This document shows, piece after piece, positions 35,577-47,717 of a DNA stretch of 64,000 nucleotides (the first letter of the stretch is position 1; each line of letters begins with the position of its first letter). The notes beneath the pieces were generated by a model. The model saw only the letters and a program-made list of their open reading frames with translations, was not told the DNA's origin and did not search any database. Made by a program: the position numbers and the translations under genes. This DNA comes from Tenebrio molitor (Eukaryota > Arthropoda > Insecta > Coleoptera > Tenebrionidae), in contig NC_091047.1 of NCBI RefSeq assembly GCF_963966145.1, positions 8,742,001 through 8,806,000 of the forward strand. The letters run 5' to 3'.

Positions 35577-35950
35577 TTACAATTTAGCCAGCATTATTTG
35601 GATGCTTTTGTCAATTTCGGAGAAATTTGGTATGTCGCAATCATACTCAAGCATAAATAACACAGTGCCCTGTTCTGCATTTTTAAATCTCACGTGGTAG
35701 GACTCCGAAACATTCTTTGGTTTTCTTTTGTTGATAAGATTTTCAATGGTTACTCCACCTTCTGCAACCATACTATCTGGAGGTGTGATTGTCGACTTAA
35801 AATATACACTCCAAGCACAATGGGGAATACGACTTGAAACATTTATGTCTACCGATTGTATAGCAATGTTCTCATGTTTGATTATTGAACTAAACATTTC
35901 AATCAGTTTAAGGGGTCCCCATGAGTCTTGGTTGAATTTGGTTGTTCTGT
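35577..35950 (-). CDS. Orphan reading frame, possible exon, function unknown
   Basis: The minus-strand frame ends at 35577 and is open from an acceptor-like TTATTACAG near 35950. It reads through DSWGPLKLIEMFSS and IPHCAWSVYFKSTITPP to a stop, about 120 residues. Composition looks protein-like, with no repeats, but I do not recognise the family and see no partner exon. It may be an exon of an insect-specific gene or a transposon relic. Confidence 0.25.
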
Positions 35951-36074
35951 AATAACTAATAACTTGTTTATTTGTTGATATTTTAACAGTTGTTGGTATT
36001 AATTGATATTTTAATCATTTGGGTCTTCCATATAAATATTGAATGGCCCACATATCATCTTGAGTTAATGTATT

Positions 36075-36551
36075 GTGTGTTCCAATAAAAACTCACTCGC
36101 AGTAAGCCATGACTATAGAGATAGATATCGTGTGTTCCACAAAAAACTCACTCGCAGCAAGCCATGACAAAAGTGAAGTATGTCTTAGTACCAGATGTGA
36201 AATGAACTACTAAAGTAAATTTATAGGTTATCTGTCATTCACAATATGATGAAAATTTGTAAGTAACAAATGAACTACTTCCAATGATCCTAAAATCGAC
36301 ATGACCAGTCTATCTATCTCTATAGTCATGGCTTACTGCGAGTGAGTTTTTATTGGAACACACGATAGACTGGTCATGTCGATTTTAGGATCATTGGAAG
36401 TAGTTCATTTGTTACTTACAAATTTTCATCATATTGTGAGTTGTGACAGATAACCTATAAATTTACTTTAGTAGTTCATTTCACATCTGGTACTAAGACA
36501 TACTTCACTTTTGTTATGGCTTGCTGCGAGTGAGTTTTTTGTGGAACACAC
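36075..36551. mobile_element. Interlocked fold-back element
   Basis: Four copies of one terminus (GTGTGTTCCA plus CTCACTCGCAG and AAGCCATGAC) occur: forward at 36075-36113 and 36130-36168, reversed at 36325-36363 and 36513-36551. Segment 36130-36313 pairs with 36365-36551 as a stem of about 185 bases. The loop between them is itself the reverse complement of 36075-36125. The order is therefore A, B, A-reversed, B-reversed. Confidence 0.85.
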
Positions 36552-36619
36552 GATATTAATATCACCGTTATAATAGGCGCACATAATCGAATCATTATTT
36601 ACAGAAAGTTCAATACTTA

Positions 36620-36893
36620 ATGTACAGTTGGTTGTAAAAAAAAACGGCAACTGTCAGAATAAAATTGACACATTTTTACACTTTTTTCATATAATACATT
36701 CATTTTTGTAACGACGAACTAGCTGGAACTTTTTTTTTTGTTAGATTTTTTAAATAATAAATAAAAATTGGACAGTTGGCAAAGATTTAAATTGTCATAT
36801 TCTCATATTATTGTCGCTGCCATGATGAATGAATTTCCAAAACGGAGTAGAGCATTAAGTTGCTAAATAGGTTTGCCTCAGCAACTATTTAAA

Positions 36894-36933
<40 letters not shown>

Positions 36934-37285
36934 GCAAGCAGACGAAGCAGCACGTTCTAAAGGCTTTCAACAAAATAAAAGAAATTACTCGTGGAGAATG
37001 GAGATAATGGAAACGTAATGTACCTACAAATGAAATTGGCGGTAAAAAGATGTGTTCACAAGACAAAAGTTACTAAATTTAGTAACTCTGGTTCGTCATT
37101 ACAAAAATGAATTAAAAAAAAAAATACTATACTTTGTGTGAAAACTTCTTACGAGAAATAGGTTAGAATTATGGTCAAAATTCAATGACATTTTAAAAAA
37201 TTATTTGATAGGTATTGTCAAGTAGACATTTAATTGACAAATGGACAAAACCAAATTTACATTAGGAAAATTCTCTTTTTGGACT
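36620..37285. mobile_element. Dispersed repeat shared with CycT intron 5, with an internal insertion
   Basis: Bases 36620-36680 and 37129-37283 together match the reverse complement of 1378-1600. The middle portion of about 450 bases, including an (AAT)n run, is absent from the copy in CycT. Confidence 0.7.
36896..36933. repeat. (AAT)n microsatellite
   Basis: About twelve uninterrupted AAT units. Confidence 0.95.
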
Positions 37286-37626
37286 CACTAACTTCAAAAT
37301 GACATTTCGCAAACCCAACAGCTAACCGCGAACGTAGATTTCGCGCACTAGTGCTTCAAAATCATCCAAAAAGCATTGACCTTTCTGAGCATTCTGAAAA
37401 TAATTTCACTTGATAATAATAAAATCTGGTTTACAAAACGTCATTTTTCCAATTCGGATGTTGAAAATTTCCAAAATTTCGAAAGAATGAAAATAAATCG
37501 CTATTAATTCGATTGACACTTGGGCAAGCGCCATCTATTCACTAAATTGGGAACTATTGGGTAATAATTTAAAAATGCTAATGTTCGTTTAAAAAAATAT
37601 GGTACAAACGAGAAACGAGAGGTAAA

Positions 37627-37745
37627 GCGAGAAGACGTATTCGGCACATTCGCGCAAATGAAGTACTCGCTCCTTCGTCGCTTGTGCCCATGGACCTAGC
37701 TTGTGCCTCAAATAATGCGCTCATGTGCGAAAAATATCTTCTCGC
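37627..37745. repeat. Hairpin element, 119 bp
   Basis: The arms GCGAGAAGACGTATTCGGCA and, inverted, TGCGAAAAATATCTTCTCGC enclose a loop with GTACTCGCTCCTTCGTCGC. The stem is imperfect. Confidence 0.65.
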
Positions 37746-39237
37746 ACTCGGTTCGTAAATAACTTATTTCCTGTTTTCTTTTGCAACCAACCGAAATTAG
37801 TTTGACCAAAAAGACATTTTTCTTCAAAGAGACAATTTCCACAATATTCGTTTTGTTTGTTAACTCATTAAGGTGTAAATGAATCATAATTACTAAAAAA
37901 AAAGTCACAAAAACCTCAACGCAAGCTCAGTTCACGCTTTGTTCATTTTTGTTTCCATGGTAACGGTAATTAATTATTTTTAAGCGTATTTTAATATCCT
38001 GCAACGATAAAGTCTCGATGGGAGAATTTACGTTTTTCCTCGAAAATCACTGACTTTATTTAAAAAATAAAATTAAAACAACGAACGAATTTACAATAAC
38101 TTAACAAAACTTTTAAAAAACTGTAGTCTTTGAAGTTCACTTTTGTCTCATTTTCACAGGTAAATACCTAACTACAGCACATTTGATTTTGTTTATTGTC
38201 GCTATATCAATCAGCCTTCCCTCACTTTTACGAATAATTTTATTTGTTAAATTGTTACACGAATATGTTCAATGGAGAGATTCTGCTGTGCTAATTGTCC
38301 CCTTTTCTGGTCTAAAAGAATTCTACATAATTTATTTTGAATAGAGATTTGTAAAAATTTACTTTCAATGCCTTGAAGGGCGCATAGAATTACGTATTAC
38401 AGTTTGACTTTTAACTAACAATAAATTCTAACATTTCATACAAATGTAAGCGCAAATCTCCTTGACACGTAGGTTGGTAGCACAATAACAGATGGTACCT
38501 TAGAAAATCGTACACATGAAAAAGAGAAATGAGGAATGAACCGCTCTTGCATAAGTGGAAGATGTCTTGGATGAAAATCAATACCTAAACACATCTTGGA
38601 TATGTGAACTGAAAAAATTGTTTTCAAGATTACAATTGAAGAAAGTTAACTAAGAGGAATTTTTTTGTTTATTAATTTCCCGGAGACTGTTCCTAATACA
38701 TATAAAAGTTGCACCCAAAGTTTCTGCAATCTAATGAAACAAATCTTATTTTTCAAAAACAAATCGTATTTTTCAAAAAAAGGAAAGAAAATATCTGTAT
38801 GGCTACTTCCTAATATTAAACTGACGGAAAGAGTTATTGTAACTAAATTGCAGCTATCGATGACACAAAAATAACATATGTTATGATTTTTTAAAACTAT
38901 ATTTGACTTGTAAAATATTGGTAGCATTTCAAGAAAAGCAGTAAAAGCTAAATATTTTTATACTTTATTGTCAATTGCATCAATCGTCCGTCACGTTACA
39001 TGTATAAGTTGTATCTTGGCAGTGAGACAAAAGTTAAAATAATTCATTGACATAATTTAACACACATTAATGAAAAGGTAGCGTCCTAAAATAACTTATC
39101 AGTGTTAGTCTGTATAATAAGGAGGTTATAATTTAGGTATTGCGTTTATAAAAAGTCAAGAAAGTTTAACATAACAAACTATATTTGTCTTCGAAATATA
39201 CCTACTCGTATCGTAAGATTTACGTACCTCAAAAATT

Positions 39238-39351
39238 AAATGTCATTTTATTTTTTGACAGAATTTTTTAAATATTTTTTCCGAGTTCTACATGAAGCCA
39301 GTAGCTCGTGGTTAAAATTTTGCCGTGCATTTCAGGAACACTCTGTATAAT
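39238..39351. repeat. Half copy of the 56431-56950 element
   Basis: It carries the same terminal segment (CCGAGTTCTACATGAAGCCA, GTAGCTCGTGGTTAAAATTT, ending ACTCTGTA) as the right arm of the element in the Lgr1-like intron. Confidence 0.75.
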
Positions 39352-39474
39352 TAAATATATAAACTTTCTCGGTTATATACCTAACTGGACATCTGTCAAA
39401 GATAACCTCAAAATTTACAATTAATTAATGTTTTTTTAAGACTTTGCCCTAACGAATATGAAAAACGTTATTCA

Positions 39475-39590
39475 ATATTCGTGCGCTGTCACTTTTCAGA
39501 CATTCGGCCTGTTTTGCAGCACATGGCTAACGCCTCGTGCTTCAAATTTCGGCCTCATACCTGAAAAGTAATGTGACAGCGCTACTCATA
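39475..39590. repeat. Hairpin element, about 116 bp
   Basis: The arm GCGCTGTCACTTTTCAGACA recurs inverted as ACCTGAAAAGTAATGTGACAGCGC at the right end. The loop includes GCCTCGTGC. Confidence 0.65.
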
Positions 39591-39926
39591 TGAAAATAAC
39601 TATTTCAACATTTCACTTCTAAACATTTCTAGTACTTTTAATACTCCTATTTATATGTTTCACTTCTTTTTGACTAAGTGCAATCATCACTGAAGACGTA
39701 ATGGCGTTTTTGAATCTTCTTAAAAAATGTATTTCCCCTGAAATGTCATTCTATTCAAGCAATAATCTTTACATCTTGTAAGGCCAGCTAATTTTAGTCG
39801 CTTTTTTACAGAGGAAACTTATCTTTTGCAAATTTTCATTTACACAGAATTTATATTTTTACTGTTTTAGCGTCATTTTTGCTCTGAAGTCATGGACGGC
39901 CGGATCCTTAGCATTTAATAGTTATT

Positions 39927-40060
39927 TATGCAACAAGTTTCTGTATAAATTGGGCTTTTCTAATTGCCCGAGGGACAAGATTAAAACACGAGCGTAGCGA
40001 GGGTTTTAAGGCCTCGAAGGAAATTAGAAAAGCCCAATTTACCCAGAAACGAGTTGCATA
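39927..40060. repeat. Hairpin element, 134 bp
   Basis: The arms TATGCAACAAGTTTCTGTAT and onward to TTGGGCTTTTCTAATT, and their complement at 40021-40060, enclose a loop with ACACGAGCGTAGCGAGGG. Confidence 0.8.
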
Positions 40061-40609
40061 CAAAATTTTATTGTTTGAAACGACGTCCCTGAAGCTTCCA
40101 AATCTTTTAAAAATGGTTTCGCATTTGCTTTTGACAGTTTTGACAAATTTTTCAAGACCTGTCAGAAATGTAACGTTGAATGTGTTGTCTAGGGCAACGG
40201 TTCGTTATCTGCTCATTTTGCTTTAGGGCAGTTAAGAGCCAGTTTACAAAGGAGAAAAATGAGAATTTATGACAATTAAAAACCATAAAATTAATTACAC
40301 ATCCGTGTAATTTTTAATATCAAAAGGCTTTAGATTCATCTCATTAAGGTTCGGTTGTGCTTTAGAAAGCACAATAATAGCATTTCTGTTTTATTTCCCT
40401 CAGTGAAAATTTTTCTTTTTCTTATTACAAATGTTTGAAACATGCAAACAAATGAAGACTGTTATTTTGCTAGTTTTGGTAACCAGTGCTGCAAACTTAC
40501 AAGAATCATTTAAATAGGGATAAAAATTGTGTAAATATACTAGGTACTCGTATATAAAAACAACAAATGCCTTACCGTGAATTAGAAACCTATAATACTA
40601 ATTTTTTGT

Positions 40610-40893
40610 TCGACACTGTCAGAATTTGAGAATTTTCTCCTATGTGAACGGACTTTGATAAATGTCACAACTTGTCAAAACGAAACGTCAAGCTAATTTT
40701 AAAGGTTTTAAGCGATTTGGAGCCTTTAAGGGGCTCGTCGAACAAAAAAACGTTGTATTCAACTCGTTCGTGTGTAAATTGGGCCTTTTTTGGCACTCGT
40801 GGGCCTTTAAAACGCTCGTTTCACTCGCGTTTTAAAATGGTCCACTTGTGCCAAAAAAGGCCCAAATTACACACAAACTCGTCAAATAAACTA
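40610..40893. repeat. Dispersed repeat with terminal hairpin, copy 2
   Basis: Its 5' part matches 34262-34431. The 3' part (40750-40893) is a hairpin with arms AATTGGGCCTTTTTTGGCAC and complement, and a loop with AACGCTCGTTTCACTCGCG, homologous to 24667-24800. Confidence 0.85.
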
Positions 40894-41428
40894 CTATTGC
40901 ACACCTCCAGAGTAATGTAAAGTAATTATAATTATCAAAAATTAAAGCGCTGTTATGCGGTCGTAATAAATATACAGGGTGTATTAAAATGGCACATAAT
41001 TTTTGCATTACAGGACTCAGTGGTGAAATACAAGCAAAAAATGCTAGTATCAATTTACTGTTTTAACCCTCTGGTTACAACTGCAAGAGAAATAATGCAA
41101 AATGCTCCCCACACTTCAATACGTCAGTTAGCGCAACGCAACAGACTGAACCTTGTGTAGGAAAGTAGGAACGCACCTACTTACCTCAAATTGTTACGAA
41201 AAGAAGAAGCTGGACATTTCCGGCACCTCATTTAATAAATTGATTAATTTGTGCGTGAATTGTAATTGTGTTACTTTTTTATCATAATTCGTGTCATGCT
41301 GATATTTTATTGTGAGGTTATGTCGAATTTTAACGCTGCGACATCCGTTTTTCAAAATAAAACATTTCCATAGGTGATGCTACCAGAATATTAAATGAAC
41401 ACCCATTACAAATTCTTATAGTTATACA

Positions 41429-41842
41429 TTAATTAATCACATAGGTAGTTAAAAAAGTTAGCATGCCTTTACGGACATTGTCTGATTTTACGACAATTTG
41501 GCTCATGGTTGTATTGTAAATTTTTCCAGATAAATAGCCATCCACTTGACCAGTTTGATAATTTTCATAAAATTCGTAATCTACCGAGTGATCATTTAAA
41601 AAATAAATCGAGTTTGCTTTGGAGCCTATGCTATAGCATGGTTTGCCATAGGTAACACGTCGACTCGATTTATTTTTTAATTGATCGCACCGTACTATTT
41701 CTGCATTAATTGGTTTGCATTTGTTGATTTGTGTCCATAGTTGACGACCCTGGGGTCCTCTTAAGTATTGTGTTTGTGGATCTCTCACAGTGTATAATAA
41801 TTTTTTTTTGAGATATGTAACATCAATAATTATTAAACACAA
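41429..41842 (-). CDS. Orphan reading frame of 137 residues, unknown
   Basis: The frame runs from an ATG at 41842 to a stop at 41429 and contains RVTYGKPCYSIGSKANSIYF and YQTGQVDGYLSGKIYNTT. It is longer than most chance frames here and has mixed composition. It abuts the dispersed repeat at 41820-42087, so it may belong to a transposable element. I do not recognise the family. Confidence 0.25.
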   Translation of the reverse strand: MCLIIIDVTYLKKKLLYTVRDPQTQYLRGPQGRQLWTQINKCKPINAEIVRCDQLKNKSSRRVTYGKPCYSIGSKANSIYFLNDHSVDYEFYENYQTGQVDGYLSGKIYNTTMSQIVVKSDNVRKGMLTFLTTYVIN

Positions 41843-42087
41843 TTTCCTGTAAAACGTATATTGTCAACATTTCGTGACATGTTTTCCCTGAAACTAGTTT
41901 ATGGAGTTGTGTGCCTGACACCAGCATATGAAAAATTGTGTTTTATTATTTTTTTAATAAAATTCCGACGATAGCGGTGAAATAACATAAAACAGATACG
42001 AAACAGTACGACCAGTTGAACATATATTTGTTGGTCTGAATTTAGAACTGAGGCACCATTTAGAGCGTCTTTCATATAAATAAATAT
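41820..42087. repeat. Dispersed repeat, copy 2 (partner at 33179-33453)
   Basis: Nearly identical to 33179-33453 in the same direction, with only a few substitutions and a small deletion. Confidence 0.85.
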
Positions 42088-43889
42088 ATTTAGAGTGTAG
42101 TAATACCCAACTCGCAAATTTACTTTGATTTGACTTGTAAACACGAAATATTCAGATTTCACATATTAGACAGTTTCCAAACACTTATCCGAAGTGACGG
42201 ATGTTCCGTTGCGATAATTCCTCTTTTCAACTACAAAGAATAAGTTAGTTGCAGAAGTAACCACCTGACACCGTCGAGAGAATCAGTGAGAATCAACGGA
42301 AAATGTGTTTGTGATGGTAATTGAAAACTGGTCCAGCTGTTGGAGTCGTCTGGAGGAAAGAAGAAGAAGTCGTTTGGACCGATTTTCTAAAAAACTGTTG
42401 AGGAACGTAAAAAGTGGCCAAATGCCAGGCGCGTTTCATTTCATAAAAGCACAATACGATTTCTCGGCAGTTTAGTTGGCGCGCGAAGCGCATCCTCTAG
42501 ACACTAAAAAAATTCAAAGTACCTGAATTTGTGCAATTTAGTGCATTTATCTCGACGAGACGAAACAGGTGGACGACAATTTTAAAATTATCTTATGGCG
42601 TCAGTTCAGGTAAGTTGGAAAAAATGTAAATTCCAAACTGTTCTTGTTAAGAGGCAAATTATAACACTCTCAAATTGTCAACAGTGACGATTGTTCGTTA
42701 ATTATAGACATCGAGGAATCTGTCACTTGTTAGCTAAGTGAAATGACTTCCGACCTACCCACGTGGAAACTTATTATACATTGTGTGGTAGTTTCTCGTG
42801 TAAATAAAGACCCAACATGAGTTGTAGGGTTATTTGTGGAATAAACATTTCGACGTATCGTAAATGATTGGGACAAGACGTTTGAAAAGCTTCTGAATGT
42901 GGCATCATTTTCACTGTAATATGATGTAAATTGAAATTTTTGTTCCAATTGAAACATTCTCGAGTTAATGAAGTGCTTAAATATTTACAGCGCAACGTTT
43001 AGAATGTTATTATTGGTATTGACGGAATATTCTTACAAAACAGTGTGTATGTGCTTAAACAGATAATTGCTTCAATTAGCTTCAAGATACTAACAAGACC
43101 AACACAGTAACCAACAGTAAATTAAATTTTATTCTGGAATAAAAATTTTATTGTCAATATTTCATTTTTAATCTGCTTTATCTAGGTCTTCAGCTCAAGT
43201 TGCAGACTTAAGACGTCCGTAAAAGTGAAACATCCGGGCCTGGCTAATTGCAGTTATCATGTTATCTTTATAATTTCACTAATTAACAAAAATTTATGAA
43301 ACAACGTACAAAAGTTTAAAAACTTTTTTCAAAAATCCATTTAAGCTTCTGACATAAAACGTTAAACCATTCACGATTATTTCAAATTCGGATCTATGAA
43401 AATCTGACATTTTAGTTGGCAATATTGTGATTTGTCTTAATAAATCTATTTTAGGTTATAATTCAACCGAACACTGCTCCCAAGTTGTTACATTTTTTAA
43501 ATAATTGAACGCATTAGGAAGAATAATCGTAAAATTGTAATTGAAATGAAACATACATATTTGTAGGGCAGTTCTGGATAAATTCTTATTAACTAAATTA
43601 ATGACGGAATTGACAACAATGCGAATATTTAAAAACGAAACGTCATAGGTATGACAGGACCTGACGCCAATCTAACAAAAAAATATCGTGGCCTCCTGCG
43701 TGTTTAAAATAATCGTGAACGGCATATAGATGTTAATTTATTAATTTAGCACAATATTAAATTAATATTTAAAACTTTTACAAGAAATTTGTTCAAAGTG
43801 ACAGTAGGAACTGGAATTTCCTCCTTTTTTCTTATTGACACTTCTATTTTACAGTGTGATGTAACACCAACTTTAAAATTATCGTTATC

Positions 43890-44114
43890 TACGGGGTGAT
43901 CAATAAGGACTGTTTAAGTTGGTAACACTGAATCGTATTTTAAATCGTATAACAGGAGTAATTTCCGGTTGTTGGTGGCTTGTCGTTGTTAATGCTATAC
44001 CTATATCAGATATTTGTCAAATAAACCAACAAAACATATCCAGTTACAGTGTTATAAATAAAAATTTTCTTAATTGTATTGCCAACTTAAACAGTCCTTC
44101 TTGATCACCCGGTA
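43890..44114. mobile_element. TIR element (MITE), 225 bp
   Basis: The terminal repeats are TACGGGGTGATCAATAAGGA plus CTGTTTAAGTTGG at the left and the inverse at 44081-44114. TA at both ends suggests a Tc1/mariner-type element. The interior frame is not a transposase. Confidence 0.85.
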
Positions 44115-44300
44115 GTTATAATATTTATTAAAGCGTTATACAGTTGGACAATTTAAAAAAGTATCCCTGAAGCAATTAGACTAATAGTAATACGACCCAT
44201 TTCGATGTTTTTTAATTTTTTAGTAAAATTATTAAACTTTGTTTGGATTTGTTGTTTTTGAAACAAAAAGAATTTTGGTTTAATTTCGAATTTATACACC

Positions 44301-44474
44301 TACAGTCGCGGACAGAAAAAAGTAGGACAATGTTTTTCCGCTAATGTAAGTCGGTTTACTCTTTCTATGGTTACTATTAAAATATTTATTTATTTATAAG
44401 CCCGGTTTACTCAACTCAATTTTAGCTAAATTTCTTAATACGACTTGTCCTATTTTTTTCTGTCCGCGACTGTA
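44301..44474. mobile_element. TIR element (MITE), 174 bp
   Basis: The inverted termini are TACAGTCGCGGACAGAAAAA then AGTAGGACAA, 30 bases with one mismatch, with TA at each end. The style is mariner-like. Confidence 0.9.
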
Positions 44475-44592
44475 TATTTTACTATATTTTTTAAATATAA
44501 CTTAAAACTGTTAAATGTTACTTGTTTACTTTTCATGCCATACTCGTAGTAAACACCATTCTAGAATTATTTCAACAGAAATTAGTTTATTT

Positions 44593-44893
44593 TACAGCGT
44601 GATCAACAATGACTGTTGACTGTTGAGTCTGTTGGCAATGAAACAATTGCAAAATTTTGATATTTTCTTGTCTCGAAATTGGTACTGACCGGATGTTTAA
44701 ACTTGACACGACATTAAAAAATGTTTAGGTTATGTCGGTTAGGTTTATGGCTATTACAAAAATGGTAAATTTGAAGTTTGCCTGTCAACACTGTTAAAGC
44801 CGACAACCGGAAAGCATTTATTTTACAGTGATACCAAAACCATTAAAATTTTCATTGTTACCAACAGATTGAATCATTCTTGATCACGCTGTA
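44593..44893. mobile_element. TIR element (MITE), 301 bp
   Basis: The left end TACAGCGTGATCAACAATGA and a right end inverse TACAGCGTGATCAAGAATGA match. The same family lies at 44993-45235. Confidence 0.85.
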
Positions 44894-44992
44894 TTACTTT
44901 TTGGACAGAATACCCAGATATTGTTATATGTATTTGAATTTTGGAAACAATTCTACAAACATTAAATAATTGGTCCATTTTTATTTACTTAC

Positions 44993-45235
44993 TACACCGT
45001 GATCAACAATGACTGAGTCTGTTGGCAATGAAACAATTGAAAAGTATTGGTGTTTTTTGTCTCATAATTGGCAGTAACCGGATTTTTTAATTTGAGACGA
45101 CGGCGACGTTAAAAAACATTTTTGGTTATGTGGATTATGTTTATGCTATTACAGAAATGAACCTTTCATGGTAAATTTCAAATTTGCCAAATTTCATTGT
45201 TACCAACAGACTCAGTCATTTTTGATCACGCCGTA
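44993..45235. mobile_element. TIR element (MITE), 243 bp, sister of 44593-44893
   Basis: The left end TACACCGTGATCAACAATGA then CTGAGTCTGTTGG, and the right end inverse TACGGCGTGATCAAAAATGA, match. It shares interior blocks with the preceding element. Confidence 0.85.
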
Positions 45236-46108
45236 TTTTAAATTTTTGACTGCTGTAATGGTAAAAAAAATTCAAAATATTTCAAATAAATTTATAGGTA
45301 TCTTTAACTAGGCAGAATAATCCACTTGAAATTTTGTGGGGGGATTGCAAAATATAAGTAACCATTTTGAGTAAAATTCTCTTTCGGTTAAAGTAGTGAG
45401 TACAAAACAAATGTCTTGTTCGAAAAATTATATTTATCGTATAAAATACTTGAGAAACTTAATAAATACTGTTTTGTTTGATTTTAACACGTAAATATTT
45501 TTTTTAATAAGGATTTTAAACCTATAGTTGCTGAATCTAAATTTAGTCTAAGTGATATTCTTATTTTATTACTACGAAATAATCCTGCGCAAAATATACT
45601 TCGCCGTTCGTTGTTGATGGATTAGAAATAAAACTGGAGAAAAGTACGTAAAATATTACATAATGTAAATGTAAAAATTTTATTACATTCTTAATTTTAT
45701 TTTTATCACAGGGGATCATAATTTTTTTAGTTTTTAGATAGACGTGGAAATTCAACAATTATTATTTAACATCTTTAACATATTCAACATGAGTGAATAA
45801 AAATACGACAGTTTAAATTACAGTTGAAACGTTTAATCTAGTACATTAAAACAAATTTTATTTTACGATCAAATGATTTACGATGATGATTTAAATTGTT
45901 TGGTTGATACAATTAGAGGTCGTCAATCAGCATCATATCAAAATCAGTTTTTATTAGTTTCCAATACGATTTGTTCTCTAAGTGCGTCCTTAATATGTTG
46001 GTACAAAACAAATGTTAATAAAAGTAAATATGAAAAATGGTAATGTTGGCCGTTATTAAACAGTCGACAAAAGTTATGTAAAAGATCAGTCTACTGATTC
46101 ATTGGAAT

Positions 46109-46238
46109 TTGAAATAGCTATTAATATAACGAGAAGATTATGGGATATGCGAGGACGTTGCCAGGTGACGAGGTGATTAGCCGAGTCACCTGCACAACAT
46201 CCGACCGTCCGAGCCATAATATTCGAGTTATATTTCAA
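46109..46238. repeat. Hairpin element, 130 bp
   Basis: The arms TTGAAATAGCTATTAATATA and the inverse of CCATAATATTCGAGTTATAT pair imperfectly. The loop holds its own small palindrome GGTGACGAGGTGATTAGCCG and AGTCACC. Confidence 0.65.
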
Positions 46239-46810
46239 GCTTTATCGTATCTTTGTATCTAACGTATTATGAGCGCGTAACTAATGTATTATTATGACTA
46301 ACTAACGTATTACAAGTAACTAAGGAAGCTGAGTTATTCGAATATTATGGACTTCATAATTATCAATAAATGTGTAACATAAAGTAATCATAATTGTTAA
46401 TGATACGATAAAGAATATTTTTATTAAAGTCTGTCAGTGTCTGCGAGAGCAGTGATGATTTATTTTTTTAAGCAAATAATTAATTTTGCTGAAAGTAAAT
46501 AACATTAAATCAGTTAAACGAAAAATAATGTTGACAAAAAAAACACAATTTTGTCAGTTTTGTAATTTTTTATTACGTCAGATATAAAATTATATTTGAT
46601 ATACAAAGCAAGCAAAATGATAGCAACCTTTCATTCAATCACATCTGCACATAAAAATGTAACATACATTTTTACTGCTTCATTTATGACTGCTACTGTA
46701 GCAGTGATAAGGGGTACCGTATGTTTCATTAAAATTATGGTCAAGAGTGAAAAAACAATTGTGCTGAAACTACTGAAATACACGCACCTAAATATACCTT
46801 TACGAGTATA

Positions 46811-46842
46811 CAGGGTGTAACAGAAAATTTTGTTACACCCTG
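46811..46842. repeat. Short perfect inverted repeat
   Basis: CAGGGTGTAACA is repeated inverted after eight bases. The CAGGGTGT start resembles the ends of the elements at 51780 and 56431, so it may be a minimal derivative. Confidence 0.6.
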
Positions 46843-47463
46843 GATTTGCTACTTCACGACAGTTCATGTTGGGTGACCCAAGTTAAGCCATATGTTTTGT
46901 TTTTCACTCTTGACCATACGTTTTTTGACACGTAAAGGTATTATTGCTATCAACGTACACTGTTAGCACCCAATTAGCGACGTTTTTCTAGTTATTATAT
47001 TTGAGAATAATAATTTGAAGCAATTGTAAGAAAGAAATTATGAGATGTAAAAATAACCGAACTTTCAAAACAGTATTTTGTTTTTCTGGACCCCAGATAA
47101 GCGACGACGCCAGCTGCAGCTGCGTGAGGAAGACACCTAGCACAAGAGTTGACGTCGACACGTCAGCAACATACCCCGAGGATCTGGAGCTTATACTGCA
47201 AATATGTCATATTATCAAATTTTTTCGAGTCAATTTCAGCAAAGTTTCATCTTGTAGCTTCAGGTTTTTTTGTAGTGGTGCAGATTGCTTTCCAATAAAA
47301 CTAAAACAGTGACGATTACAATATACAGGCTGTTCCACAGCTTCCATAATAGTGGGTGAAGCTGTATTTCATGACCTGGAATTATAATTAATTAATTAAT
47401 AAGACCTGATTCGTAGAATTTAAAAATTTTAAAAACAGCTGAAGCTGTCTCATAAATATAGGT

Positions 47464-47717
47464 TATTATAAATTATTGTCCCATCGCAGTTGGCGTTGGT
47501 GGCGTAGTTGAATGTGCAGCAGCCTCATAAGTCATAATATGAGTCAGAGTAGTATCGTCGGTAGGTGGCGATACTGGCGGTAGTTTTTAACTTTTTACCG
47601 CCGGAAATCTGTCTGTGTCTAGTGTCCACTAGTCTGTCTCATGTTGTGAGGCTGCCGGCACATCCAACATTTGTATGGTTTTCAGCGTCAACTGCGATGG
47701 GACAATGATTTATAATA
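47464..47717. mobile_element. TIR element (MITE), 254 bp
   Basis: Termini TATTATAAATTATTGTCCCA then TCGCAGTTGGCG, and the inverse at 47685-47717, match with a few changes. A half copy lies at 35453-35527. Confidence 0.8.

Noticed and set aside
47040..47312. 90-residue plus frame
   Set aside because: No similarity recognised and no splice support; left out as likely chance.
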